Of a stretch of 64,000 bases of DNA, positions 34,791 through 46,108 are shown piece after piece. The notes beneath the pieces are model-generated. The model was not told where the DNA came from. It was given only the letters and a program-made list of their open reading frames with translations, and made no database searches. A program made the position numbers and the translations under genes. Origin of the DNA: Theocolax elegans (taxonomy: Eukaryota > Arthropoda > Insecta > Hymenoptera > Cerocephalidae). Position 1 is the stretch's first letter, and each line of letters begins with the position of its first letter. Location: the NCBI GenBank assembly GCA_026168455.1, contig CM047426.1, positions 82,425,986-82,489,985 of the forward strand, written 5' to 3'.

Positions 34791-37700
34791 GCTCGCGCAA
34801 CCAGAAAATTAGATGTCATATTATTAACGGCGTGCGTGCGGTATTTACGAGTGGGTTTTACGAAACCTTTTGGAAAAGAGAAAACTTACGGTATACGAAA
34901 AGGGGTAATTACTAAATCAATCAACGAAGCACTCGAGTCGCAGAAAAAACGCGGAAAACAAAATCCCCGGCAATCAGAGAAAAAGCCGAGAAAAGACGAC
35001 CATTAATATCCCCTGTGGTCGCGAATCCTCAACGATAAATACGTGGCTCACTCGCAGTTGCACCTGCAATCGCTCCTCGGAAGAAAGAGAAAGAAAAACG
35101 AAAGAAAGTGGAAAGAATTCCTAGCGATGTTTGAGGTTTTAAAGGGACACTCGTGCGTACACGCGTTGCTCACCGAGAAAATTCTGATCGCCTGGAACAT
35201 ATTATACAGTTGCGTGTTGCGCAAAACCGGCTATCGATATATATAAACCTGTGTAATTATGTCCACGGGAGATTCATCCGTCGTGTTATTTATCACGTTT
35301 CTGATAATCCGGCGTTGTTCTCCCTTCGTATGCCTCGATACGCCCAAGACTTTTTGTTAGTTCGTTTGATTATAATCGATCGCTTATTATGCAGAGCCGT
35401 ATTGATCATCGACTAGCCAATGTCCAATTGAATGATATGGCTCACGGGTATTATTTCCGAGTAATTTGTTAGGTTGCTAGATTTTTGTGTTTCGCGTTGT
35501 CGAGTCATTATTGATTGAGTGATTAACATTTCTTTTTGAAAATGCTGTTTATTCGGTTTCAATGACCGTATACATGTACATATATAACGTGTTCTGTTTA
35601 TTTTTTCCTCTGGTCCTGCTCAACTTGTTGCTGCGATAACCAAATTAAAATTATAATCATTATACTATTTTTATGCAGTTATCACGTCCGATTAGATTAC
35701 TTACATTTTTTTATTATTATATTTTATTTTACTGCGTTATCCAGCATTACCAGTCAGTTATTTAGATATCATCCTGTTTGTAACGCTACTTTCGAGATCC
35801 TTATTATAATTTATTTTAATATTATTATTTAATTTTCTTCACTACTGAGTAATAATTCAGATTTACCATAATTTAACGTTATTAATTGATACCGACAAAG
35901 TAACTACTAAAATTTTATTTAACATAATTTTGTACTATAACTTTACTATGTAATTCGTACACGAGATAAAACTTGAGCAATTATAGGGTGAGCAGTTATA
36001 TTCACGCGATCGGATAACATCTACGATCATTATCAATATTTAAAAGAAAATTAAACTTTTAAACCACAACTTCTTTTGATTGCATGCTGTAGAAGTTGAA
36101 AAATATTATATTGGACGCTTTTCAAAGATGAAAAGAAAAATATTTAACAGATATATACCTCCCGTTAAGAGAGTATATCAAAACTGCAGCATCGCGTGAC
36201 GGTTATCTGTTAGCCCGTGTTGCTTTTTATTTGGACAGACTCGTCGCAGGGGGTCGACACTTTGCTTGTGTTTGCCAAGTGGCAACGAGAACATCAACGC
36301 CAACACTTGGTTTGAATTTCGCGCGCAGCAATATCAAATATAAACACTCTTGGTCCATGGAAAGAAAGGTTTTTTCGATTGGATAAATGTAAAATGTTTC
36401 ACATTAACGTGACTGCTAGTCGCTCTTTCGTCACTCTGTTTGTATACGAGTTTCAACGGTAAGAAATATGTAAATATCGACATAAATTGATTTTTTACTT
36501 TATCGTCTAGTGTAATAAAATCAGATTGTAACGGCGAAAAAGTGCAATATTTTATAACTATTAAGTTAAAACATTAATATTTTTATTAATAACATTTACA
36601 TTGTTGCATTGGCCATATAAATGACATCCAGAGAAAATTAATTACCATCAGATTTACAAAAAATTAAAGCAAATAAAATCAAGTAAATCAATTTAATTTT
36701 TAACATATACCTGCCCTTATCAACCATAAATATCTTATTCATAAATATATAATTGAAAATCGTAAAATATGCACAATCATTATTTCTATTAAGACATCAA
36801 GTCGTTGAATTGATTGAAAATTATGCATAAAAAGACAGCGTATGCAAGTCTAACGACAAAAACATTAAATTAAAATCAAACATCGAAGGCGCGCATGTAA
36901 ATTGATTAATAGTTACTCCGTGACGGATTTTTCTAATTTCCTGTCATCGATAGTGCGCGTGCGCGTACTCACACGCATGCCCACACTGCACACACACACA
37001 CATACACATAAATATCGTAACTCGAAAGTACACAATATCGTTACTTTTATTTATAATGATCCCGCCTTTGTGCTCATTCAGCCTCAGAGTCAGAGTCATT
37101 AAATTTTTTTTGTTCATTATAGGGTGTGAGACTCACGTCGCAGCAAACACGAATAAGTAACCGGTCGAGCGCATAAAAAATATCAAGTGCAAACGGAGCG
37201 GACAATGTATATAAGGTTTCTTCACCTCTCACTTGGTCTTATTCTTTTCCTTTCCCTGATAAGCAGAAATTGGCCAAGCCTTTCTTCTCACTGGTTTACC
37301 GAAGGCAGATCTCATATCGCACGGATCACGGCTGGCCTGGATACTTACGCTGCGCGCAAAAATAATAATCACGTTGACGTGTGGTTGACCCGGGCACTTT
37401 AATATTTATTGAAAGAAATGATAAACGCGCTCGCGTGTCTCCTTTTTCTTTCGGGCATTTATATACATATATATAGGTATATGGTGTATATATATATACA
37501 CACACATACGCGTAATTTATTGAGGGAGAGCAATTAGCGAGGCCGGTTAGGTGTGTTGCTTATACACTATTGCAACGTTTCGACGTGTTTAATATATCTT
37601 TCGATTTATGGAATTTGCTTCCACTAAAGTATGACAAACTTATTCTATTATATAATAAATAAATTTTATTTTATTTTTTATTAACTGTAAATTATGAATG

Positions 37701-40700
37701 TGTAAATGCGCTTACATAAAAATAAAAGTATACAAATACACAAATCGAGTAAACGTTACCGAGCAAGAAATCCTGTTAGTGTTATATTAATGAACCTGCA
37801 GCTCATTAATGTACAGAATTGAAGACCCAGTTTCACCATTTTTTTTAACATCGCTGCTTCATTCTTTACAGAGCGATTATGTAACTATAGTTACAATGCC
37901 ATTTAGTGGAGCTGCAATAAAATGTGTCGGAGTTTTAGTCATAATTTTTTGCCGTAAAGCGTAAATAGGCCGCCTCTTCTGCATTTTATTCGCGTTGTAA
38001 ATTTTAAAAACCATCATTATATTGCTTCCTCGTAGAGGAAAGTTTGTAATAGTAAAATTTTTCGATTTGCTAAAAACATGTTAGAAGTATGTTTTGACAT
38101 GTCTAGAATCCAAATAACGAGCATTTAGGTAACGTTCGTATGCGTGTGTCTGTGATTAATACGTATACCGCTATTCTCTTTATACTGTTGTACAATTTTG
38201 AATGGTACAATTGATATTTTTTAATCAGGCTAAATATATACGTTGTAGAGAATAAAAGAAACTTTTCTCTCAAAGCTATTAAACAAAACTGACTTTCTTG
38301 TTCAATTTGTTATATTTCTTAATCTAATCAATCAATTGGGTAAAAAAATCATGATTATAAAAAATTATAGAAGTTATATGCTGCACAAATTTCGGAATAT
38401 TTCATTAAGCAGTTCTTGCATATTTAGAGATATTTCTAATATCCAAATGCTATTCTTTTTGGAACATTGTTTTTGAATATGTATGATTTTTTTATCTGTA
38501 TATAATAAGACAGATTTAAAAATCAGATGAGGTGATTTTACTTTGTGGAAAAGTATATAATATTTAAATTAATTGATTTAAATTTTTAATATTTTTTAAG
38601 CATGGTTTAAAATCTTTACTTATAAATAGTCTTAAAAGCGCTGGATAAATTTATTAGACTTAATTAAATTTCATATTATAATAATAATATTACAAATAGG
38701 AGTTAAATTTTAAAAAAAGCTATGTGCCAATCGATTGGCAGCGATTTTTTTCTTTTGCATTTGTGTATTTATGTTGCGTGTTTAGGGAGAGTTGTAAAAA
38801 TTTTTTTTGACACCGAATCTAAGTAAAATTCTTTTTAAGACTGCTTTATTTACGTATTAAATTTATGGTATTCAATTAAATCGTATCTAATTCGAATGGT
38901 TTATTACGAATTTAAGAAAAAGTACCTAAGTCTCCTATGCTTACTTAATGAAGTAGTATATAATTAACATTTGGATATTATCCAGATATGTAAAATATAA
39001 ATGGGGGATATATAATTTAGTCTAATTTATCAATACTTGCTCGATGTAAAGAATAATTCAAAGAAAAGATTCAAATGCTTCCAAAATTGAAATTTCGAAA
39101 TGAAAATCTTTGATATACTAGCTATATATGAATTTACTTTGTTTTAAAACAAAATTACTGTATTTTCATTAACGAGTACAGATTAATAAAACTATTATTA
39201 AAATTGGGATTTTTTTTATAAAAAAGTACATTTTATTTATTATTTTATATCTTTTTGTTGTAACAAATAAAATTTGTGAAATTTTTGTTATTGTCAAGTA
39301 CCGCATACATAAAATTCCATAGTTAGATATAAAAAATTTATTAGAGTATAAAGCATAATCATAAAATTTGATGAAAAATCTTTTTCGAAATCAAATTTCG
39401 GAATGTAATTTATTCTAAAAATATGTATTACATGTAAGTAACGTTAAAAATTGGAAAAGTACATATTTCCTTTGGAAGTAAAGGTTGAAAAATGAGGGTA
39501 CAAAAACGTTAACAAGACAAAAGCAAATAAACAAGCAGTTACGTTGAATGAGCAAGCAACAAGATGCACCTTTGTCGACTATTACCACCTTAAAGGCGAA
39601 ATTTGCTCGTTGCAGAGGGCACACGTAAATCCAAGGATGTGTACACACATTCGCATGTAAAATCTCACGTGGCCTCTTCCTCGTCTCTTTGAAAGCTGTA
39701 AAGAAAACTTGGTGGGAAGTATAAAAAGAGGCTACAATGGTGTGCAACCTCCGTCTGGGGGTTAGGGGTAAAACGCCACGCGATGCCTGTCACGAGAAGG
39801 AGAGAGAGAGGGAGAGGGAGAGAGAAAGTAAGAGAGACATGGAAATGGAGATGGAAATAAAGAGAGCACCCAGTATTTTGCGCAGAGGGAATATTTTCTG
39901 CCTCGGTGCTAGATGTCTGTATCTACAGCTACATACTCTGAAAAGGTGCGTTTCCTCACTTTTATCCTTTGCTGCAGTCTCTTTGCAGGACAAATGTTCT
40001 CTGCGATTTCTTGTTTCTTTCTTTTTTTCTTTTGTGAGTCGCTTTCCTCGGTCCTTTTTTTTCTTCGGGTTCTTTGGCGTACAACAGGAGCAAACGATAA
40101 ATTGCAAGTTTCCTTGCGCGCGCGCGGGCGCGAACTCGCTTTTCCCATTGCACGTGTCTGAAACCTCTGCCCCGGACTGGTTTTATGTCTTCTTATAAAC
40201 TTCGCCTCTCTCTCTCTCCCCCATACCCCTTACTTTCTCCATCTCTCCAAGCTCCGTGTACATATTAAATATATTTTTCATACGAGTGTTTGATGTGAAA
40301 TGTTATACCATTCGCCTCAAGCACAAAAGGGGATTTTTCACTTTTTCTCGCGAAACTCGAGTGTGGGATCAGAGTTTCACCTATGTGTATATTCGACGTT
40401 GAAGGTGATGCTTTTAAATTTTCCAAACGCTCAAGGCTTGGACGTTATATATGGATTTTCAATATGATCGTGCATTGCATTATCAGGATTTCTGATTTTA
40501 CTGCCTTTTGGGATTTTGAAGGAATCAAGATTTTGTTGAGCATGAGAATCTTATTTGTTACGATTTATTTACGATTAGTTTTTTATTTCTTATTGTACAT
40601 CATACGACATTTCTTTTTGAAATATATAAATAGAGACAGTCAAACATATGTTAATATTTTATTATGTAATAGCATTTCAATAAATACTTTATACATAAAT

Positions 40701-40818
40701 TGACTTCTTTTTCATTTTTAGTCTATTGTTCCCTTGGCCAGTGAGTTGAGCAGTGACTGGTTAATGCAAGTCTTGTTACCATCAGATTTTTCCGCAATAA
40801 CTAGCCAATAACTGGCCT
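34791..40818. other. Non-coding stretch with patches at 34790-35420, 36180-36440, 36940-37560 and 39580-40260
   Basis: No exon is recognised. The patch at 36950-37010 is alternating GCGCGT/CACACA DNA. The patch at 39580-40260 contains a GA tract (39799-39837), poly-pyrimidine DNA and a GCGCGC run (about 40118-40135). The 153-codon frame at 39737-40198 is mostly simple-sequence Glu/Arg and Phe/Ser and is not supported as coding. 37600-39580 is plain AT-rich DNA. Confidence 0.35.
39799..39837. repeat. (GA)n microsatellite
   Basis: A GA run with GG and AA interruptions inside a GC-rich patch. Confidence 0.75.
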
Positions 40819-40980
40819 AATTATAAGTACTTCACTTTACTATCTATTTTATCCATTGTCGCACTCTTTCTCCAGACTAAATCATCGGATTGGGATTTAT
40901 TGGGGCTCATTTTTAAGCTAATTAAATTACTTATCGTCTGACAAGGAGCAGATCGTATGTTTGGGAAACGTTTCGTGCCC

Positions 40981-41233
40981 AGCTTGTATAGTATATGTTT
41001 TCTAATATAAAAGTATAGAAAAAGCCAGAGCCGCAGATCCTAACTATCGTTTTTCTTCGGTCTGAATGTTAATATTTGATAGTTTAGAAATTACAAGCGT
41101 TTGAAGTGAAGTCTCTATTTTCTGGAAAGTTTGCTTTAGTAGCGTATAACTTTAAAAAAAAAACAATTGTTGTTAGTGTCTGCGGCTCTGGGTTCTTTCA
41201 TATTTTTGTATTAGAAAACATATACTACAAGCT
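40981..41233. mobile_element. Hairpin element inserted in the left arm of the nested cluster
   Basis: AGCTTGTATAGTATATG at 40981 and its near-complement CATATACTACAAGCT ending at 41233 form the termini. Pairing continues inward through TTTTCTAATA and CAGAGCCGCAGA for about 75 bp. The sequence interrupts the outer left arm, whose match to the right arm resumes immediately after it, which shows that it is a separate insertion. At 253 bp it is non-coding. Confidence 0.65.
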
Positions 41234-41292
41234 CAACGAGTAGAAATTGTAACCAGGCCACCTGAATTAGAAAACAGGGCCTGAAAAGGCTC

Positions 41293-41488
41293 CCTGTTAA
41301 GGGCCGGGATACGAATGTAATCGAATTTAAGTCAGGGCCTAATTTTGTTAGTTCGGATGTGACTTTAGTAAAAGTATCTATAAAAGGTAGCCTGTTAAGG
41401 GCCGGGATACTAATGTAATCGAATTTAAGTCAGGATCTAATTTTGTTAGTTCGAATGTGAGGTTAGTAATAATACCTACAAATTATAT
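41293..41488. repeat. Two-copy 98-bp tandem repeat
   Basis: The word CCTGTTAAGGGCCGGGATAC occurs at 41293 and again at 41391. The copies stay alike for about 75 bp and then diverge. It lies inside the nested element; CAGGGCC-type words recur in inverted form near 41825-41890, so it may be part of a sub-terminal repeat block. Confidence 0.75.
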
Positions 41489-41546
41489 AGTATTGTTCAT
41501 CAATTTTCAGGTTAGAATTTTATCAAGAGTTTTTTATAAATATAAA

Positions 41547-41730
41547 ATGAGTAAAAAAATTGATCATGCTCAGAAATTAAATTTACGAGTTTGAAGGTAT
41601 CGATTGAAAAGGAAAATACAATATCAGTGTCAAGAAATTAAATCTGATAGTGAAGTAAATTATCAGGATCAAATAAGTAATTAACAGTTTAAAAATAAAA
41701 ATGTGAGTGGTGATGAATGCATCTAGTTTT
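41547..41730 (+). pseudogene. Decayed coding-like stretch inside the nested element
   Basis: From ATG 41547 the frame reads a lysine/glutamine-rich segment (MSKKIDHAQKLNLRV, a stop, then RYRLKRKIQYQCQEIKS) interrupted by several stops. It could be the remains of a transposase or of a captured gene. No catalytic motif is visible and the family is not recognised. Confidence 0.25.
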
Positions 41731-41956
41731 TACTACTAATTAAGTGCTTTCATACCACCTGATCATACCCACAAAATAGTATTATATGAAACAGACCCTG
41801 GTTTCCACCCCATTACATTTTTTAAAAGCCCTTTACAGGCACTTGTTCAGGGTCCTTTAATTTTCGTCAGGTACCTGTGCAGGGCCTTTTTTTGCCTGGA
41901 AATGATTTCTACTCGGGTGGGCATGATCCGTTTCCCAAACATATGATGTTCTCCTT

Positions 41957-42099
41957 ATGAGTGGAATAAAATTTAAAAAGTGTCAATACAAAAAAATAAT
42001 TGGTTCCAAAATAGTTGAACTTATGAAAATTTTCACATTTTTGCCATACCTTTGGAGTCAATTTTTTTGTGTTGATACTTTTGACATTCTTGTACACTC
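41957..42099. mobile_element. Small hairpin element inserted in the right arm of the nested cluster
   Basis: The ends GAGTG (41959) and CACTC (42095-42099) and the internal words AAGTGTCAATACAAAAAAAT and TTTTTTTGTGTTGATACTTT form an inverted repeat of about 140 bp. Aligning the outer arms shows that this block is absent from the left arm (between TCTGA and AAGGAG), so it is a later insertion. Confidence 0.55.
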
Positions 42100-42212
42100 A
42101 GACGATAAGTAATTTAATTATTTTGAAAATGAGCCCCAACACATCCCAATCCGATGATCTAGTCTGAAGAAAAAGTGCGACAATGGGTAATAAATTAAAT
42201 ACTTATAACTAA

Positions 42213-45190
42213 GGTAAAAGCAGAATGTCAAGAAATAAAAATCAAACTTTTCTAAGTATTTTTGTGTTCCAAAATACTAGAGATACATAATGTTTCAATT
42301 AAATTTTGTATTTTTAACCTACAAATATTTGTTCGTGCTTAACACTGGCTTGTCCCCTTAAGTAATACTTTGCCAGTGATTGAACAAATCGGCATGTTGA
42401 TTTTAGTTAAAGACTAGTCTGATATACAGTTTCATTACTTAATTTTCTACTAGAGTGCATAATATTTATGACATTACCGTATACCAGACTAAATTTCCGA
42501 TTAGTATCCAATTATTGATAATTTTTTATAATAAATAATAACAATAAATAATTTCCGATATAAGAACATTGACAACCTTATAAACTAATAGATCAAGTAA
42601 AAAATCCATATTGTATTAATTATAAATATATATTATTTATAATTAATTTTTTTCGCATATAGATGTGATCAGAAATTGGATATGATACGTTCGGTATATT
42701 ATTGTTTGATTATTCATATTTATAGCATATTTTCTAAAATAATTGTAAATACAGAACGTATATATACAGATAACATTTGACCCTTTTTTAATTAGGGTAT
42801 GATTGTTATTCATATTTCGAAAATACCAGATTCAATACTGTTGTAATTATAAGGCTGGCTATGAAGTGCAGTTTTTAGTGTTTGTTATTTTCAATTATAG
42901 GAAAACGATTTATTTTATCGTTCGGTACATATACTCCCCAGTTTTAACGTATACTTTGTTCTCTACCCGCTTCGTTACCTACAATCGATATATCGCTTCA
43001 GCTTTTTAATCATAGCAGTGTTCTTTTAATTTTTCTACATTACAAAACAGTTCAAGGGATAGAGAATCTATATTATCTGTGTATGTATATGTAACTTGTA
43101 CCATTGTGATAAAGATTTTTTTGATTAGTAAACATAATTAACGAAGAAGAAGGAAATAATTAGAGTACACAAGTTATTACCAGATATATTAGATGTCAAG
43201 TTTCGTTTACACACTATTCTACGCTGTTATTTTTCAAAGCTGGAACAATTTTCACAAATTCGTATCAAAATCTAATTTATATCCACTAATAATGCATTTC
43301 ACCCACCTGTTGTTTACGAATTCCTATCAAATAAGTGACGGAAAAGAACGTATTATACAGAAAATTATCTCTGTATACATTAAGGGAAAAAATGAAACGA
43401 CAACAATTTTTTGTAAGAAAAGAATTTAAAGAGGGATCAAGCCACTAGTTGACCCATAATTCGATCCCCTAACCGTATAACAAAATATATATATGAGATT
43501 TAGAGAGAGCATTCAATTCCCGTCAGCTTTGCGGTTTTTGCTCGATAAAAAGGTTGTGAGATATATAGGTAGGATGGGGTAAGAGCGCGATACGAGGGTG
43601 GCAAGGAGATTAGGTGCACGTAGCGAGCGGCACGTCGCCGGATCCACACGCAGCGAGGGAAGGAAGATGTCGGTACCTTACTCTCTCTCTCTCTCTCTCT
43701 CTCTCCCTCTCTCTCTCCTTCCGCCCTCATACCTTACTAGATTCCAGCGAATAAGGTCACGTGCGTCACTTGAATTTAGAATAAAGCTTCCTTCCTCTGG
43801 GCTTATCTATGCCTCGCGACCGGGGAAGACGCGACCGCGATATTTGACGAGCGGAAGCTATCGATGAGTAAAGACCGGATACGCTTGCAGACACGCGGAA
43901 AAACGTGACAAGAACCTATTTTTCTTGTTCCTGCAAAGTGGTTATTTTATTCATTTTGTATTTTACTATTATAATTTCGTAAATTCAACCACTTGTTTAT
44001 TCTAACGTTGTGACTTCATTTTTTTTCTAATTCAAACAAATATTTATTGAAATAATTTATTTAACCAGCTTTAATGAATAATTATAAACTTGTCGACCCA
44101 GCTTAGAAAAAATCCGTGAAATACGTAAATTTTCGATTAACCATGGATTTCGATGAGAAGGTACATTATTATATTTTTCTGCGTAGTATGATAAACAAAT
44201 ATTGAATTCTCCGCATCGTAACCCATCGCTTCCTTCCTCGCTATTTTCCTCCTCCGCGCGTGTCATAAACACGAGACCGCGTAGAAGGGTCGAGCGGATT
44301 TTCCGCTTCGTCCGTATGTGCACTAGGCTCTATACGCTGCTTTTCGAATAATTGATTATGCAGCTAATGATATTTGCAGTTTATTGACGCGCGGGAGGAC
44401 GAAGCGTGTTGACGGTCGGCCGCCCAATGAATTCTTCATTTGTCACGTTGCTGGATTCTCCCTATACACATATATGTACCTATACATATATAGATACGTA
44501 CGTGTACATATAGACATGTGCGTATACCGTCAACCTTTTATGGTTCGCTAAAACTCGAGTTAAATATGTTTTGCGGTTGATTAAGAGTTCTTGGTTTGTT
44601 TTACACTATTTTCTTTTATCAACCAACCAATTGATTTCGTTTGCGTGTTTATATATAAACAACGTCTACATAGTAAATGTACGAATTTAACCCACGAGTT
44701 TATATTGAATGATAAATTTTAAATCGAATAGGTTTCGGTACCTTGTGTATTTTGCTTTATTCTTTTTTTTTAAGAGTTTCGTAAGTGAAAAACGATTAAT
44801 AACTGTGCAAATATGCATTTCTCGATATTTATGTATCCTTTTCATTTTAGTACCTTTTCGATTAGAATATATTTATATTTTCAAATATACACGAATATTC
44901 GGGCCAGCAGATCGATGCAATTTATCTATAAATTCGAATATGTAGAGCAACGTAAATTAAAATTGAAGTATTTGTTTTAAATTGAATTTTCAATTTATAT
45001 TTAGTATGACGTGTGTATGTTTATTCAGTACAGGTTTCGAGTAATTCGGAGATTGAAAACTAAAAATAAATATAACTATGGTCGACATCACATTGTTATT
45101 AAAAGAAAATTTGTTTATATACATTTTACTATGTATCATTTTGTTTCGCTGTATAGTAATTTTGATCAAATTGATTTTAAATTATTTTAG
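42213..45190. other. Non-coding stretch with a GC-rich patch at 43560-44430
   Basis: No gene is recognised. The patch contains a (CT)n tract (43679-43718) and CpG-rich DNA. The - strand frame at 44057-44323 (88 codons) has no motif. A TATA/CATA simple-repeat zone lies at about 44466-44525. Confidence 0.35.
43679..43718. repeat. (CT)n microsatellite
   Basis: A 40-bp CT run with one CC interruption at the centre of a GC-rich patch. Confidence 0.85.
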
Positions 45191-45393
45191 AAGAAAAAGG
45201 TTCTATTAAAAATTACAATGTTAATTCTTGAGTAATCGAAAGATAGACTTGACAAATTATAAAAATTACTATTATTTATGGATAATTTTACCAGGTATAT
45301 AGTAAATACTTTTGCAGTAATTTTTATGATTTGTCCAGTCTGCCTGTCGATAGCTCAATAACATTGTCATTTATACTAGAACCTTTTTCTCTA
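45191..45393. mobile_element. Hairpin MITE-like element, about 200 bp
   Basis: The left arm, 45191-45270, and the right arm, 45317-45393, are imperfect inverted copies. The end word AGAAAAAGGTTCTA pairs with TAGAACCTTTTTCT, and ATAAAAATTACT pairs with AGTAATTTTTAT nearer the centre, leaving a loop of about 46 bp. It has no coding capacity. Target duplication is not obvious, so the superfamily is unknown. Confidence 0.65.
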
Positions 45394-46076
45394 TGTATAT
45401 ATCATATATTATTGAATTACGTAAGCCGATTTATGAATGTCCTCTTTTACAGTAATTCAACTCTGATAATAAACATAAGGGAATCGACGCGCACGATAGA
45501 ATATATATAATTGAAAAAGTCTAGATGAATTTGTAACGTAGTCGGTAAAGTCACGTGATGAGCGCGTCATCGAGCGTTATATCAGGTAGAGGCAATTACG
45601 ATGGCACATTGCCTTTTCATTGCGTAAAATTCGTCTAGCGCATACCCAAGCCTCGTCAAACTTTCCGTCATTACATGCCCGAAAAACGAGTGGAAAAAAG
45701 GAGGACGAACCAAAATATTCATAAGACACGTTCCCGTGTGCGCGCGGGCGAGCGACCTTAATTCGGCTCGAGCTCTCATCCGAGCTATCATCGCGCGAAA
45801 ATTATACATCACCCTGGCTAGGGTATATAAAACACCGAAAGATAGACCGGGTACGTCCGAGAATTTCAAATTCCCAGTACATTCGCGAGCGTTGAGCGCT
45901 CGTATATAATGGACGGGGTAGATCGTTATGATGCGTCGCCGCTCGCCGTCAAAGTGCCTTGAATTTTCTCTGCTTTCTGTCTTTCTCCGCGAGTTCTGTA
46001 CTCGGTTTTGGTCCCTCGGGTATATACGTGTATATCTATACACACATCCGGACAGAGATGTATGAAGTGGATCTCG

Positions 46077-46108
<32 letters not shown>

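Larger units (their letters stand above)
40819..42212. mobile_element. Nested inverted-repeat DNA element (outer element)
   Basis: The outer ends are inverted copies. The left end, 40819-40980, contains ATCATCGGATTGGGAT and TATGTTTGGGAAACG; the right end, read inward from about 42212, contains the same words at 42142-42157 and 41929-41944. The match continues inside the hairpin inserted at 40981-41233: GAGTAGAAATTG at 41239 pairs with the complement near 41906-41915. The right arm is interrupted by a second hairpin (41957-42099). The middle holds a 98-bp tandem repeat and a decayed coding-like stretch. This is a class II-like, non-autonomous or decayed transposon that later served as a target for two smaller ones. 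Exact ends and any target duplication are unclear. Confidence 0.65.

Noticed and set aside
39737..40198. 153-codon + strand frame
   Set aside because: Composed mainly of GA-tract Glu/Arg and T-rich Phe/Ser runs.
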